Shown: one piece after another, positions 20,641 through 29,151 of the stretch
Numbering within the stretch: the stretch's first letter is position 1
Layout of the letters: each line of letters starts with the position of its first letter
Origin: Carpediemonas membranifera
Lineage: Eukaryota; Fornicata
Assembly (NCBI GenBank): GCA_019828565.1
Contig: JAHDYR010000007.1
Span: forward strand, 310,001-374,000
Length of the DNA stretch: 64,000 nt
Direction: 5' to 3'
Translations under genes and position numbers: made by a program
The notes under the pieces: generated by a model
What the model was told of the DNA's origin: nothing
Database searches by the model: none
Seen by the model: the letters and a program-made list of their open reading frames with translations, nothing else

Positions 20641-22017
20641 CTAGGACCGGGCCCGCCACCTGCGACGAATACGAGCCAGAGTCGGCTCTAGTGCAGGGTT
20701 CTCGCGCAAATATTGGTCTAGGGCCTCCAGCTGGTCGGTGTCTCTGGTAAAACTAATCCAAGAGTCTTCGCTCGGCTCGTAGCCCAGCCAGTGGACTTTG
20801 AATTCGACCTTGGACCCCTTGTTTGAGACCCTGTGCTTGTAGACATTGTCGACCACATACTCACCGCACTCGGCGGCAAGTCTAGCGATCAGGGCTTGCT
20901 CGTCCTCTGGCGTCTCGACAGGAATGAGTCGCTCATCGCTGACCAGGACCTCTGCCAGCGACACTAAGTCGCGAACCACGTGCGTAGCGGGCGATTCGCC
21001 GGCTCGTACAACCTTCATCGGGCCCCGGAGGCTGGTGAGCAGCTTGGGAGCTCTGCCAACGTAGCGGAGGAGTGCGAAGGAGCCATCCGGGAAGCTCGGA
21101 GGTGTGTCGCTGTCCTCGCCGCTCTTGTTTCGTTCGCTATACCGTTGGAGATGAGCCTTGGCTTGCAGACGGCGGGTATTAAGGGCGTCGCGGAACGCCT
21201 TCAGGCAATCGGCTTGGCCCGCCGACATTTCCTTAAATAGGGCCCACGCCCGCTCGTATTGCGCGACTGAAAACTGCTCGGAGTCGGATCCCGAATTGCC
21301 TGTCACTAGGCGTAAGGGGGCTTGCCCCGTGGCCCGTGTTGGCCGTGTATTAATGATGTACTGCACTAAAGGGAGGAAAGGAACCCAGTCATAGTCCTGG
21401 CTGTCAAATAGTAAACCCCGCAACAGACGAAGGACTTTTCCATTCGTGCGTTCAACAATTCCGTTGGAGGCTGGGTGATGTGGGGTCGAGTAACGATGCT
21501 TGAGGGAGAGGATCCGGTTGACTTCAGCGTCCACTTGGTTCCTAAATTCCGGTCCGCCATCAGTTTGAAGTAGCGCTGGTTTCCCAAATAGGGCCCAGAC
21601 TTCTAGCATTGCTTGGGCTGTCTCGGCGGCCGTGGTTGATCTCACCGGCTTCAGTACCACGTATTTCGTGAAGACATCTGTGAAGACCAAGACGCCCTTG
21701 TACTCACCGCTAGCCCCCAGGGAGAGAGTGTCGACTTGGACGCATTCAAAGGGCGTGTACCGGTGTGTGCTGTTCTTCGCCGGGGGCGTTCGCTTGTGTG
21801 CGCGCAACTTCTGGCATGTCAAGCACTGCTTGACTACCCGCTTGGCGAGTGCCGAGACGTCGGGCCAAACATGACCCGCCTCCATCGCAAGAGTCGTAAG
21901 GCGTACTGCCTTGGGGTGGCCATTGGCGCCCTCATGCAGATCTTGAAGTATGCGCAGCTTCTCCTCCTCCGATGGTACGATCTCGGCACTGTTCACAGTC
22001 TTAGTCGACGATTCTAG
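20641..22017 (-). CDS. Chromo-7 integrase with chromodomain
   Basis: Continues the polyprotein after a one-base shift (RLESSTKTVNSAEI). It has an HHCC zinc domain (LHEGANGH, CLTCQKL), the D,D,E core (VQVDTLSLG, LQTDGGPEF, ASNGIVERTNG), the GPY/F-like RGPMKVVRAGESP, and a chromodomain with intact aromatics (YVVDNVYKHRV, FKVHWLGYEPSEDSWISF, LEALDQYL), then an Arg-rich end. No ATG marks an independent start, so it is expressed either by frameshifting or not at all. Confidence 0.85.
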   Translation of the reverse strand, partial: LESSTKTVNSAEIVPSEEEKLRILQDLHEGANGHPKAVRLTTLAMEAGHVWPDVSALAKRVVKQCLTCQKLRAHKRTPPAKNSTHRYTPFECVQVDTLSLGASGEYKGVLVFTDVFTKYVVLKPVRSTTAAETAQAMLEVWALFGKPALLQTDGGPEFRNQVDAEVNRILSLKHRYSTPHHPASNGIVERTNGKVLRLLRGLLFDSQDYDWVPFLPLVQYIINTRPTRATGQAPLRLVTGNSGSDSEQFSVAQYERAWALFKEMSAGQADCLKAFRDALNTRRLQAKAHLQRYSERNKSGEDSDTPPSFPDGSFALLRYVGRAPKLLTSLRGPMKVVRAGESPATHVVRDLVSLAEVLVSDERLIPVETPEDEQALIARLAAECGEYVVDNVYKHRVSNKGSKVEFKVHWLGYEPSEDSWISFTRDTDQLEALDQYLRENPALEPTLARIRRRWRARS

Positions 22018-24758
22018 CCGTGAAGAGCGTCGGCGACCACATTATGCTCGCCTGATATGTGGGCAATGTTGAAATTGAATTCTTGCAAAGCAATCCGCCA
22101 GCGCATCACCTTGGGGGATACGAGGGAGCGGCGCATGAGGTACACAATATTCCGGTGGTCTGTGTGGATAGTGAGCGAGTTAACCATCTTGAGTAGAGGA
22201 CTCAAGTCAGGCCGGGTGAGGGTATGAAGGATTGCGTACAGCTCCTTGTCGTAGGTGGCCCAGCGCCTCTGCGTCGCGTTAAATAATTTCGAAACGAAGG
22301 CGACCAGGCGGCGATTCGCGCCCTCTCCCTGGGTGATTACGGCCCCAAGCCCCCGGTCGCTTGCGTCAGTGTGAACGTCCCATGGCAGGCTGGGATCAGG
22401 CTGAGCCAGGACGGTCTCTTGGGCTACCGCCTCTCTCAGGGCCACGAGGGCTTCCTCTTGGCGTGGTCCCCATACGAATGGCTCACCGGCGTTCCTGATC
22501 AGCTCATAGAGGGGGTCCACAAGGTCCGCCGCGGCTGGGATGAAGTCGATCACGTAATTAAACATCCCTAAGAGTGTTCTGACCCCTGAAACATTGCTCG
22601 GAGCCTCTATCGACGTGAGTGCTTCAATTCGTCGCTTGTCGATGCTCTTCCCCTCGCGGGAAAGGTGGAAGCCCACGATGTCTAACTCCTCCGCGCCGAT
22701 CACACATTTTGCCGGGCTAAGCCGAAGGTCATACTTTGTCAGCAACTGGAAGGTTTGCTCTAAGCGTGCTATAAGTTCCTCCTCAGATTGGGCGTAGATT
22801 AAGATGTCGTCAATATAGACCAGCACCCCCCCATCCTCGCCCCGGTGGAGTACCGGGGCGAGGATGGATTGCATGGTACGCTGGAAATAACTCGGAGCGT
22901 TAGTCAGCCCGAATGGGACTCGGTTGAACTCCTCGTAGTCGTCAGGTGTTACAAACGCCGTCATAGCTCTGTCTTCCTCGTGGAGGGGCATCTGATGGTA
23001 CCCGGACGTCAAGTCCAAGCTGGCGAAGAATTGAGCCCCCGCCGCCTCCTGCACGAAGGTTTTCAAGTCGGGAAGGGGAAAATGGTCACGAATGGTGAGA
23101 ATGTTGAGCTTTGTGTAGTCCACACAGAGGCGTATGGCGCCGTTCTTCTTATCCACTACCACGATCGGGGAGGAGAACGGTCCGACGCTGTTCCTGGTGA
23201 TGCCAAGGTGGCGTAGGCGGGTTACTTCTTCCCGCACCTGAAGGCGTCGTTCCCCTGATAGTCTCCGGGCTCGTTCCTGGACCAGGGCGTCCGGGTCATT
23301 CAATCGGATCCGCATAGGTTCAACCTTGGCTCCTTGAGCCGGAATGGGGCCGAACAACGTGGAATACTCAGCAAGTAGCGCTCGTACCTCGCTTCGGAGC
23401 GTGGCGCTCGCGGATTCGGGAATTTCAACAGCACCAACGTCCTCCGAGACGTCTAACTGGTTCAAACTCAGCGGAATGTCGTCCCCGTCCTCCTTGCTCA
23501 GATTTTCGGCTACGAGCTGGAGGAATAAGGAATCCTTCGTGAGAAGCCCGAGTACACGAAGAATGTCGGTGCCAATAAGGATTTTCTTGCGGTCCCCACT
23601 GAGGATTGCGAACTTCGCCTTAAACCGCGTTGGGGCTCCCGCCAGCGTGAGGTGTAACCAAGCCTCAGTATAGTGGTTAGTTGTCGAAATGGAACCGTTC
23701 GCCATTCTGAAGCGGAGGATCGGGCCGGTCACTGTCTGTAGGCCAAGGGCCTCTGCTGACGCAGCGGAGATGATAGATTTTGGTGCTCCAGTGTCAATAA
23801 TAAAGGAATACTCTTGGTCGTTTATACGACCAGACACTTTGAGTGGCTCATCGGGGTCCGTGTCCAGGAGATTAGCCTCGATTGGCTCCTTCTTCTTCGG
23901 GTTGGACCGGAGGCCACCTCCTTCTTGGCGAGAGCGCATTGGGGCCCCATTGGGGCACTGATTATCCCAATGCCATCCGCCGCACTTGCCACAGGCACGA
24001 TGGGGAGGCTTCAAAGCTGGGTTGACGTCGTTCGGCTTGAGAGTGGAAGACTTCTCCGGGGCCCCTGAGGCAACTGCGCCCGGGACCGGGAGGCGAGGCG
24101 GTTGGCCTCCTGCGGCCGTTCCTTTCTTTCGGGTGGAGCACTTTCCGGCCTGGTAGTGACCAAAGCGAATGGCCTTAGCCCGAGCGTCGTCATCTTCTTG
24201 AGCGAGGGCAATGCTCAGCTCGTATGCATCGGCAAGTGACTTCCTCTTAGGATGCTCCTTGAGTTCAAAGTCCAGGACCTTGCGGAAAGTGGATGGGCGG
24301 ATCCCCTGAAGGAAGATCTTACGCGCGTTCTTCTCAAAGGGGGAAATGTCTTCTTCGTCCTCTTCTTGTTCCTCTTCGTCCTCGTCCGAGTCGGACTCTT
24401 CGATGTCTTCGGCCTTAGAGAAAACTGCTGAGAACGCGCTGACGTACGCGCGAATGGAGGTGATTCTTTTTTCAGATACCTGGCAGGTGACGGCCTCGAG
24501 CTCTTTGACAAGGGACAATTTGTCCACCGGAGCAAGGAACTTGCTGACGTATTCGTCAATCTTGTCGTCATTTGCCTTCGCCAGGTCTACGTTGAGAGTG
24601 TCCTCGATGATGTCCTGCAGGTCATTGGGGAGGAGGACAGCCAGCTTGGCGGCGGGATACAACGCCTTGATTCGGGCGGCATCCCTCTTAAATGAGCGCC
24701 AGGTTTCGCTAGTCAATGTCTCAACGCTCAGAGTCGGCAGAGAAATATTACCGAACAT
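22014..24758 (-). CDS. Chromo-7 Gag-protease-RT-RNase H polyprotein
   Basis: A 914-residue frame from ATG 24758 (MFGNISLPTLS); a longer upstream frame exists but runs into the LTR. Gag includes an acidic run (DSDEDEEEQEEDEEDIS) and a knuckle CGKCGGWHWDNQC (CX2CX3HX4C). Protease FIIDTGAPKSII; RT with LCVDYTKLN, SLDLTSGYHQMPL, FGLTNAPSYFQRTM and catalytic VYIDDILIYA; RNase H with VHTDASDRGLGA, KELYAILHTL and IHTDHRNIVYL, ending VVADALHG. All catalytic residues are present. The stop at 22014 results from a one-base deletion; integrase follows in the next frame. Confidence 0.88.
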   Translation of the reverse strand: MFGNISLPTLSVETLTSETWRSFKRDAARIKALYPAAKLAVLLPNDLQDIIEDTLNVDLAKANDDKIDEYVSKFLAPVDKLSLVKELEAVTCQVSEKRITSIRAYVSAFSAVFSKAEDIEESDSDEDEEEQEEDEEDISPFEKNARKIFLQGIRPSTFRKVLDFELKEHPKRKSLADAYELSIALAQEDDDARAKAIRFGHYQAGKCSTRKKGTAAGGQPPRLPVPGAVASGAPEKSSTLKPNDVNPALKPPHRACGKCGGWHWDNQCPNGAPMRSRQEGGGLRSNPKKKEPIEANLLDTDPDEPLKVSGRINDQEYSFIIDTGAPKSIISAASAEALGLQTVTGPILRFRMANGSISTTNHYTEAWLHLTLAGAPTRFKAKFAILSGDRKKILIGTDILRVLGLLTKDSLFLQLVAENLSKEDGDDIPLSLNQLDVSEDVGAVEIPESASATLRSEVRALLAEYSTLFGPIPAQGAKVEPMRIRLNDPDALVQERARRLSGERRLQVREEVTRLRHLGITRNSVGPFSSPIVVVDKKNGAIRLCVDYTKLNILTIRDHFPLPDLKTFVQEAAGAQFFASLDLTSGYHQMPLHEEDRAMTAFVTPDDYEEFNRVPFGLTNAPSYFQRTMQSILAPVLHRGEDGGVLVYIDDILIYAQSEEELIARLEQTFQLLTKYDLRLSPAKCVIGAEELDIVGFHLSREGKSIDKRRIEALTSIEAPSNVSGVRTLLGMFNYVIDFIPAAADLVDPLYELIRNAGEPFVWGPRQEEALVALREAVAQETVLAQPDPSLPWDVHTDASDRGLGAVITQGEGANRRLVAFVSKLFNATQRRWATYDKELYAILHTLTRPDLSPLLKMVNSLTIHTDHRNIVYLMRRSLVSPKVMRWRIALQEFNFNIAHISGEHNVVADALHG

Positions 24759-24767
24759 GTAGCCACT

Positions 24768-24779
24768 AGTGAATTCACT
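24768..24779. other. Palindrome at Chromo-7 LTR edge (AGTGAATTCACT)
   Basis: A perfect 12-bp palindrome starting at the LTR terminal base; the gag ATG (24758) follows 9 bp later. Confidence 0.85.
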
Positions 24780-24886
24780 GTTGTAACGATGCGCTAATTT
24801 ATTTCGACACACTGGTGTCGTCTCGGACCAAGTAGGACCAAGACGACACCCATAAAATATATAAATATTAATACGGTATTGCGACA
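24779..24886 (-). repeat. Chromo-7 5' LTR (108 bp)
   Basis: Identical to 19943-20050. Contains an inverted repeat (GGTGTCGTCT ... AGACGACACC) and a TATTAATA box near its transcription-start side. Confidence 0.92.
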
Positions 24887-24890
24887 CCGT

Positions 24891-26350
24891 GACTATCACA
24901 CTGCAGCTCGAGCGCCCAGTGGAGGTCACGGCGGAGTTCTTCGTCCTCCCTTCCGCCGGAGAGCTAATCATCGGCGTGCCCACGATACGCGCCGTGGGTT
25001 TGTTGCCCGACCTGCTCGCCCCGCGCGCCGAGGCAGAGTTCGTTGAGGCCACCCCGGTGCCCCTGCCTGACGATCGTGCACCAGCCGAGATCGCTCATCC
25101 GCTGATCCAGGACTACCCGGACCTGTTCGCTTCTGAACTGCCTGGTGTCATCGGTGTTGAGCCTTTCCACATTGACCTATCCGACACCGACGTCGCCCCG
25201 TTTCCACCGCGCCGTATGTCGCCCGCCCTAGCTGAGGCTTTGCACGGAGATGGCCGCAGGGCCTCTGGGGCGATTGGAATCGGCTTTCCGCGGAGACAGT
25301 AGCACCGAAAGCCCAAGGCAAACGCTGCTGACCAGTTTGCCACGGGAAATAGGCAGTACCCCGGGGCACTCAGCTCCAAGACAACGGGAAACAAGCTCAG
25401 TCCGGGGTCAGAATCCAAGCACCATAAATTTCTTTCTTTCTTTCCGCCCTAGCTGAGGCCGTCAAGGCAGAGGTAGATGGGCTCCTCGCCAGAGGCATTA
25501 TCCAACCCTCGACCTCGCCTTTCGCCTCCCCCGCCTTCACAGTGCCGAAGCGCGGGGGCAAGCGTCGCATGGTAATTGACTACCGGCGCCTGAACGAGAA
25601 AACGGTCCCCCTGCAGTACCCGCTAAGCAACCCGGCTGAGCTGCATCGTAGGCTCGCCGGCCATAACTACTACACGACGATTGACCTGGTCAGCGGATAT
25701 CACCAGGTTCCGGTGGACCCGGCCTCCCGTCCTCTCACGGCATTCGCGACGCCCGCTGGCCTGTTTGAGTTCTGCCGTCTCCCTTTCGGTCTACGTTGTG
25801 CCCCTGCCTTTTTCCAACGTATGATGATGTCTGTGCTCAACGGACTCGTCGGTCGCATCTGTGAGGTATACCTAGACGACGTGATCATCCATGGGGACAC
25901 CCAGGAAGAGCTGGATCGCAACACGCGCGCCGTATTCGACCGCCTCCAGCAACACCAGTTCCGTCTGGGTCGTGACAAGTGCCAGTTCGCGAAGACCGAG
26001 GTAGAGTACGTGGGACACCTCATCTCGAAGAAAGGCATCCGCACATCACCGGAGCGCGTCGCTGCTATCGTCGCGATGAAGCCCCCTTCGTCGGTCGCGG
26101 CGGTGCGCTCATTCACGGGTATGACTAACTACCTGCGGGAATTTATTCCGAACTACGCATCGGTCCTGGCGCCCATCGTCGACCTCACCAATGCAAAAGT
26201 GCCGTTCGTCTGGGGCAAAGCCCAACAGCAGGCCTTCGAGGAAGTGAAGCGCCTCATCATGCGCCGACCGATCCTCGCGTACCCCGACTACTCCCGGACG
26301 CTCATCGTGCGTACCGACGCCTCCACCGCCGGTTGCGGCGGTGTTCTCCC
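24891..26350 (+). pseudogene. Chromo-6 protease end and reverse transcriptase, split by a SINE-like insert
   Basis: Resumes the protease (AGELIIGVPTIRAVGLLPD) after Chromo-7. The frame is broken at 25239 by the 205-bp insert and continues after 25459. RT motifs are VIDYRRLNEKTV, TIDLVSGYHQVPVDP, FGLRCAPAFFQRMM and the catalytic VYLDDVIIHG (YLDD), then the thumb VGHLISKKGIRTSPERV. RNase H starts (VRTDAST), and a one-base shift near 26345 moves the protein to the next frame. Confidence 0.82.
25239..25443 (+). mobile_element. 205-bp SINE-like insert with (TTTC)n tail and 16-bp target-site duplication
   Basis: The 16-bp word CCGCCCTAGCTGAGGC occurs at 25223-25238 and again at 25444-25459. The 205 bp between are foreign to the RT frame and end in AAATTTCTTTCTTTCTTTC. 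Removing insert plus one duplication restores the RT frame (SPALAEAVKAE). A long duplication with a microsatellite tail is the mark of LINE-mediated retroposition. A TGGCCGCAGGG word near 25250 loosely resembles a Pol III A box, but tRNA origin is not established. Confidence 0.75.
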
Positions 26351-27425
26351 TGCAGGAGAAGGACGGTGAGGAACAAGTCATCGCCTACACCTCCCACCGT
26401 TTCACTGAGGCCGAGCAACGCTGGAGCACCATCGAACAGGAGCTCTTTGGCGTGTTCCATGCCATCATCAGCTTCGAGCATTTCATCCTAGGGCACCCCT
26501 TCGTTGTCGAGACGGACCATCGGAATTTGACCTATCTTGAGTCCACCACTACGCCTAAGCTCGTCCGCTGGCGCCTTCGCCTCTCCGAATACGACTTCAC
26601 GGTCCGTCACATCGCCGGAGTCAACAACGAGGTGGCCGATTGCCTTTCCAGATGCCTGACGATTCGCTCACAGCGCGTGGCATCCCCGGTGGACATTACC
26701 GACCAGGTACGGCAGCTTTTTGGCAAGTGCCACAACGCCCGTGTTGGACACATGGGCACCCGCATCACGACGGATCGGATCGCCGCCCAGCTACCTTCGT
26801 TTGCCCGCAAGGCGATCGAGAAACACGTCAAGCCCCTAGTCCGTACATGCCCGGTGTGCCAGCTCACGCGACAGCGCGCCAAGGTCAGTGTAGACCTCCC
26901 TCGCCAGCCCACAATGGCACCGTACCCCATGCACACCTGGGCCGTGGACTTTATTGGCCCGTTCCCGGAAGAACACGGTTTCCGTCACATCCTAGCCGCC
27001 GTTGACTGCTTCTCCCGGTTCGTGGAGCTAGTTCCCACGCCCGATTGCACCGCGCAGTCAGCGGTCACGGCCATCATGCAACTGGTGGGCCGCTACGGAT
27101 GCCCGGCACACATTCGCTCTGATCAGGGCCCCCACTTTACCGCCCACCTGTTTGCTCAGCTCTCGCGCATCCTGAACATTCAGCACGACTTCACGCTCCC
27201 GTACCATCACCAGTATAACGGCATCATCGAGCGCCGCAACAAGGAAGTGAACCGCCACCTCCGCGCCGCCATGAACGAGCTGACCGATGATTTAGCCGAC
27301 TGGGTTGCCTGTCTCCCGCTTGTACAGCGCACTCTGAACTGCACGCCGTGTGCAGCCACCGGCAACATACCCCCGGCCAACATCATGTTCGGTAACCTCA
27401 CCGACACCGGACCGAGTACTGCTAC
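26341..27425 (+). pseudogene. Chromo-6 RNase H and integrase
   Basis: RNase H motifs FSLQEKDGEEQVIAYTSHRF, QELFGVFHAI and VETDHRNLTYL, then NEVADCLSR. Integrase zinc motif (H..H with CPVCQLTRQ) and D,D,E core (AVDFIGPFP, IRSDQGPHF, HQYNGIIERRN). The frame shifts near 27425 into the C-terminal chromodomain frame. Both shifts are single-base events. Confidence 0.82.
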
Positions 27426-27955
27426 ACAACCCGGTGGAGGGGGTGGGCGACGTCGCATTGTACTACGACAACCTGCTTGAGGCACAGAGACAGCTTGTCA
27501 AGGCCGTGCCAGTTCCTAAGCCACGTCCGGTCACCCAGACCACTTTCACTGTCGGCCAAGCTGTTGTGGTCACCAGACCCGACAATGCCCGTGGCCCCTC
27601 TCGTCTGAGCCCCATCTATATGGGCCCCTACACCGTAGCCTCCCTCGACGGCACACTCGCCACCCTCACGAATCTTCGAACTCGTGCCGAAGAGACGTAT
27701 GATCTCCGCCGCCTCGTTCCCTTCCTCGGCGACTACACCCCCGACGACCTCACCGCCTTCGCTGCCGCCGGTGAGCAAGAATACACCGTCGAAGACATCA
27801 TCGACCACCGCTCTGGTCGTACCAAGACCCGTTTCCGTTTCCGTGTCCGCTGGGCCGGCTACGGTCCCGATGACGACACCTGGCTTCCCTATGCCGAGGT
27901 CCGTGACCTCGAAGCCCTCGACCGGTACTTGTCGAAGACCGGCATTCAGCTGTAA
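27426..27955 (+). pseudogene. Chromo-6 integrase C-terminus with chromodomain
   Basis: Carries the chromovirus GPY/F-like segment (YMGPYTVASLDG) and a good chromodomain: EYTVEDIIDHRSGRTKTR, FRVRWAGYGPDDDTWLPY, then LEALDRYL. The cage aromatics (Y, W, Y/W) are present, so it could bind methylated histone tails and steer integration. Ends 12 bp before the 3' LTR. Confidence 0.85.
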
Positions 27956-27967
27956 TAGAGAGGGTAG

Positions 27968-28086
27968 TGTGGTGAGGCGCAGTTTAAGGTTTTGGTTTTT
28001 GACCATTTTCACCACTGCGGTTTCCAGGAGTAAATCAGTTCTCATCCATTAATTGGAAAGTTCCCTTCAAGGCCAAACCAAGCACA
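27968..28086 (+). repeat. Chromo-6 3' LTR (119 bp)
   Basis: Identical to the 5' copy; preceded by a purine tract and followed by ATAG. Confidence 0.92.
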
Positions 28087-28122
28087 ATAGGAACAGATGA
28101 TTCTGCGTTACCATTTTCCAGG

Positions 28123-28132
28123 AGTGATCACT
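28123..28132. other. Palindrome at Chromo-5 LTR edge (AGTGATCACT)
   Basis: A perfect 10-bp palindrome beginning at the terminal base of the candidate LTR. Confidence 0.7.
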
Positions 28133-28207
28133 GTGCCGGATGGCAGCAGAAAACGGGGAAATCCATTTACCTTAAAGTGCACTGGGAGTGAGGGAGATGC
28201 TGTGACA
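28132..28207 (-). repeat. Chromo-5 candidate 5' LTR (76 bp)
   Basis: On the plus strand it starts TGTGCCGGAT and ends GCTGTGACA. The outer edge is inferred from the TG...CA ends and from where Chromo-8 gag coding is interrupted. No second copy in the window. Confidence 0.45.
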
Positions 28208-28632
28208 AAGACGTCCTCGGGATCTTCGGGTTGAACGAGCTTCAAGAGCAGATTGAACCGGCGGTTCACTCGAGCAACCTCATCAGGCTCGAAGGACTTG
28301 GCGGGGACTCGGAAGAGCTGTAGACGCATGCTCGGGCGAGAAGGTCGAAGGGCAGCACCGAGGCGCTTGAGGACTCGTTCATCTTGGGCTGCGACACGAT
28401 GTTTCTTACGGAGCTTCGCGGAGAGCAGGAGAGGAGTGTTTTCAACCTCTTCGTCGTCGTTAAGGTCTGCTAGCTCTGCTATGCTAGGCTCGATGAGGTC
28501 AATAACATCATCGCGGCCGCCTAAGGCGCGATGATCGTGGAGGTTATCCGCAAAGTCCAAAAGAGCGTCCATGGAGGACTTCTTCAGGAGAAGCGGATTC
28601 TTCTTCAGGCTTCTGTAAGTTTCCGTACCCAT
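28208..28632 (-). pseudogene. Chromo-8 Gag N-terminal part, cut by Chromo-5
   Basis: ATG at 28632 (MGTETYRSLKKN) lies 11 bp after the palindrome. About 140 residues of Gag-like helical sequence follow (LLLKKSSMDALLDF, LIEPSIAELADL, RLGAALRPSRPSMRLQLFR), ending ...QPEDPEDVF where the Chromo-5 LTR begins. The segment RLGAALRPSR resembles RLAAALRPTRKEQ of the Chromo-10 Gag, and both have ARVNRRFNLLLK/SKLNSQFNTLLE. The two elements are therefore relatives. Confidence 0.65.
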
Positions 28633-28643
28633 ATAGTTTTGGT

Positions 28644-28655
28644 AGTACTAGTACT
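28644..28655. other. Palindrome at Chromo-8 LTR edge (AGTACTAGTACT)
   Basis: A perfect 12-bp palindrome, identical to that of the related Chromo-10. Confidence 0.8.
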
Positions 28656-28776
28656 GTGGTTCAATGGGCGTTGAACTTTTACTGAGGAGAAGACTCGACA
28701 CAAGGGTGTCAAGGAGAAACTCCTTGACTATTAAATATGACGTAAATCTGTGTAACTTTGGGTAGGACCCACAACA
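28655..28776 (-). repeat. Chromo-8 candidate 5' LTR (about 122 bp)
   Basis: On the plus strand it starts TGTGGTTCAATG; a possible end is CCCACAACA. It contains GACAC-AAGG-GTGTC and CAAGGAG-AAA-CTCCTTG stem-loops and an ATTAAATAT box. The outer end is a guess, since no partner is present. Confidence 0.4.
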
Positions 28777-29151
28777 GCTCAAGTGCTTGGCTTACCGTGC
28801 ACCATGGCCAGGCCCCAGACGCCAACATCAGCTGACTAAACCAATAGCCCCTAGGGCTAGGTAACCCAGTGCTTACTCTTGTGCGCCCAAGACGCCTCAA
28901 TGTAATCATTCAGTTCGTTTTTTTTTCTTTTACCACTTCGCTCTGGTCACAACAGATGATTCACCGCTTTCTAGGACGGATCCGAAGTGTTACACCCAGA
29001 AGATGGGTATACCCTTTACCTCATCTAATGACACGCTGATTGGCGGAGCAGGCCCTCGTCTCAGCAGTTCAGTCGGCCTCCTCCCGGCCGGGAAGTGAGC
29101 TGGCACGACAGACCCTGTATCGCCCCCACATAACCACTCTGGTACACTAGT
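28777..29151. other. Boundary between the retroelement nest and host genes
   Basis: No gene seen. The minus strand at about 28855-28890 shares an AAGAGTAAG...CTGGGTTA pattern with the LINE-like tail at 9610. A T-rich run (28918-28937) could be a degenerate retroposon tail. From about 28960 the sequence looks like ordinary host intergenic DNA downstream of the CK1 gene. Confidence 0.35.

Larger units (their letters stand above)
19943..24886 (-). mobile_element. Chromo-7: Ty3/gypsy chromovirus with 108-bp LTRs, TSD CCGT
   Basis: Identical 108-bp repeats at 19943-20050 and 24779-24886. On the plus strand they begin TGTTGTAACG and end TTGCGACA, and CCGT flanks both ends (19939-19942, 24887-24890). 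The coding strand is minus: gag-protease-RT-RNase H (24758-22014), then integrase-chromodomain (about 22017-20641), then 590 bp of extra sequence before the purine tract (GGGGGGGAGGGGTAG) and the 3' LTR. One indel separates RNase H from integrase. Inserted in the Chromo-6 protease region. Confidence 0.93.
18855..28086 (+). mobile_element. Chromo-6: Ty3/gypsy chromovirus with 119-bp LTRs, TSD ATAG, carrying Chromo-7 and a SINE
   Basis: Identical 119-bp LTRs (18855-18973 and 27968-28086) start TGTGGTGAGG and end AAGCACA. ATAG flanks both sides (18851-18854, 28087-28090). Internal order is gag with zinc knuckle, protease, RT, RNase H, integrase, chromodomain; a purine tract AGAGAGGGTAG precedes the 3' LTR. 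Chromo-7 sits in the protease/RT linker and a 205-bp SINE-like insert lies just upstream of RT. Without these inserts the element is about 4.1 kb. It interrupts the Chromo-5 gag. Confidence 0.92.
28087..28207 (-). mobile_element. Chromo-5: 5' LTR and first codons of gag
   Basis: Right-hand remnant of an element otherwise displaced by Chromo-6. It consists of a 76-bp candidate LTR (28132-28207), the palindrome AGTGATCACT (28123-28132), 8 bp, then ATG at 28114 (MVTQNHLFL) running to the Chromo-6 insertion point. The LTR interrupts the Chromo-8 gag. The rest of Chromo-5 resumes at 18850 and is then cut by Chromo-3. Confidence 0.6.

Noticed and set aside
22014-25052. The full minus-strand frame from 25052 as the Chromo-7 protein
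   Set aside because: The first 98 codons run through the LTR and into Chromo-6 coding sequence; the real start after LTR and palindrome is ATG 24758.
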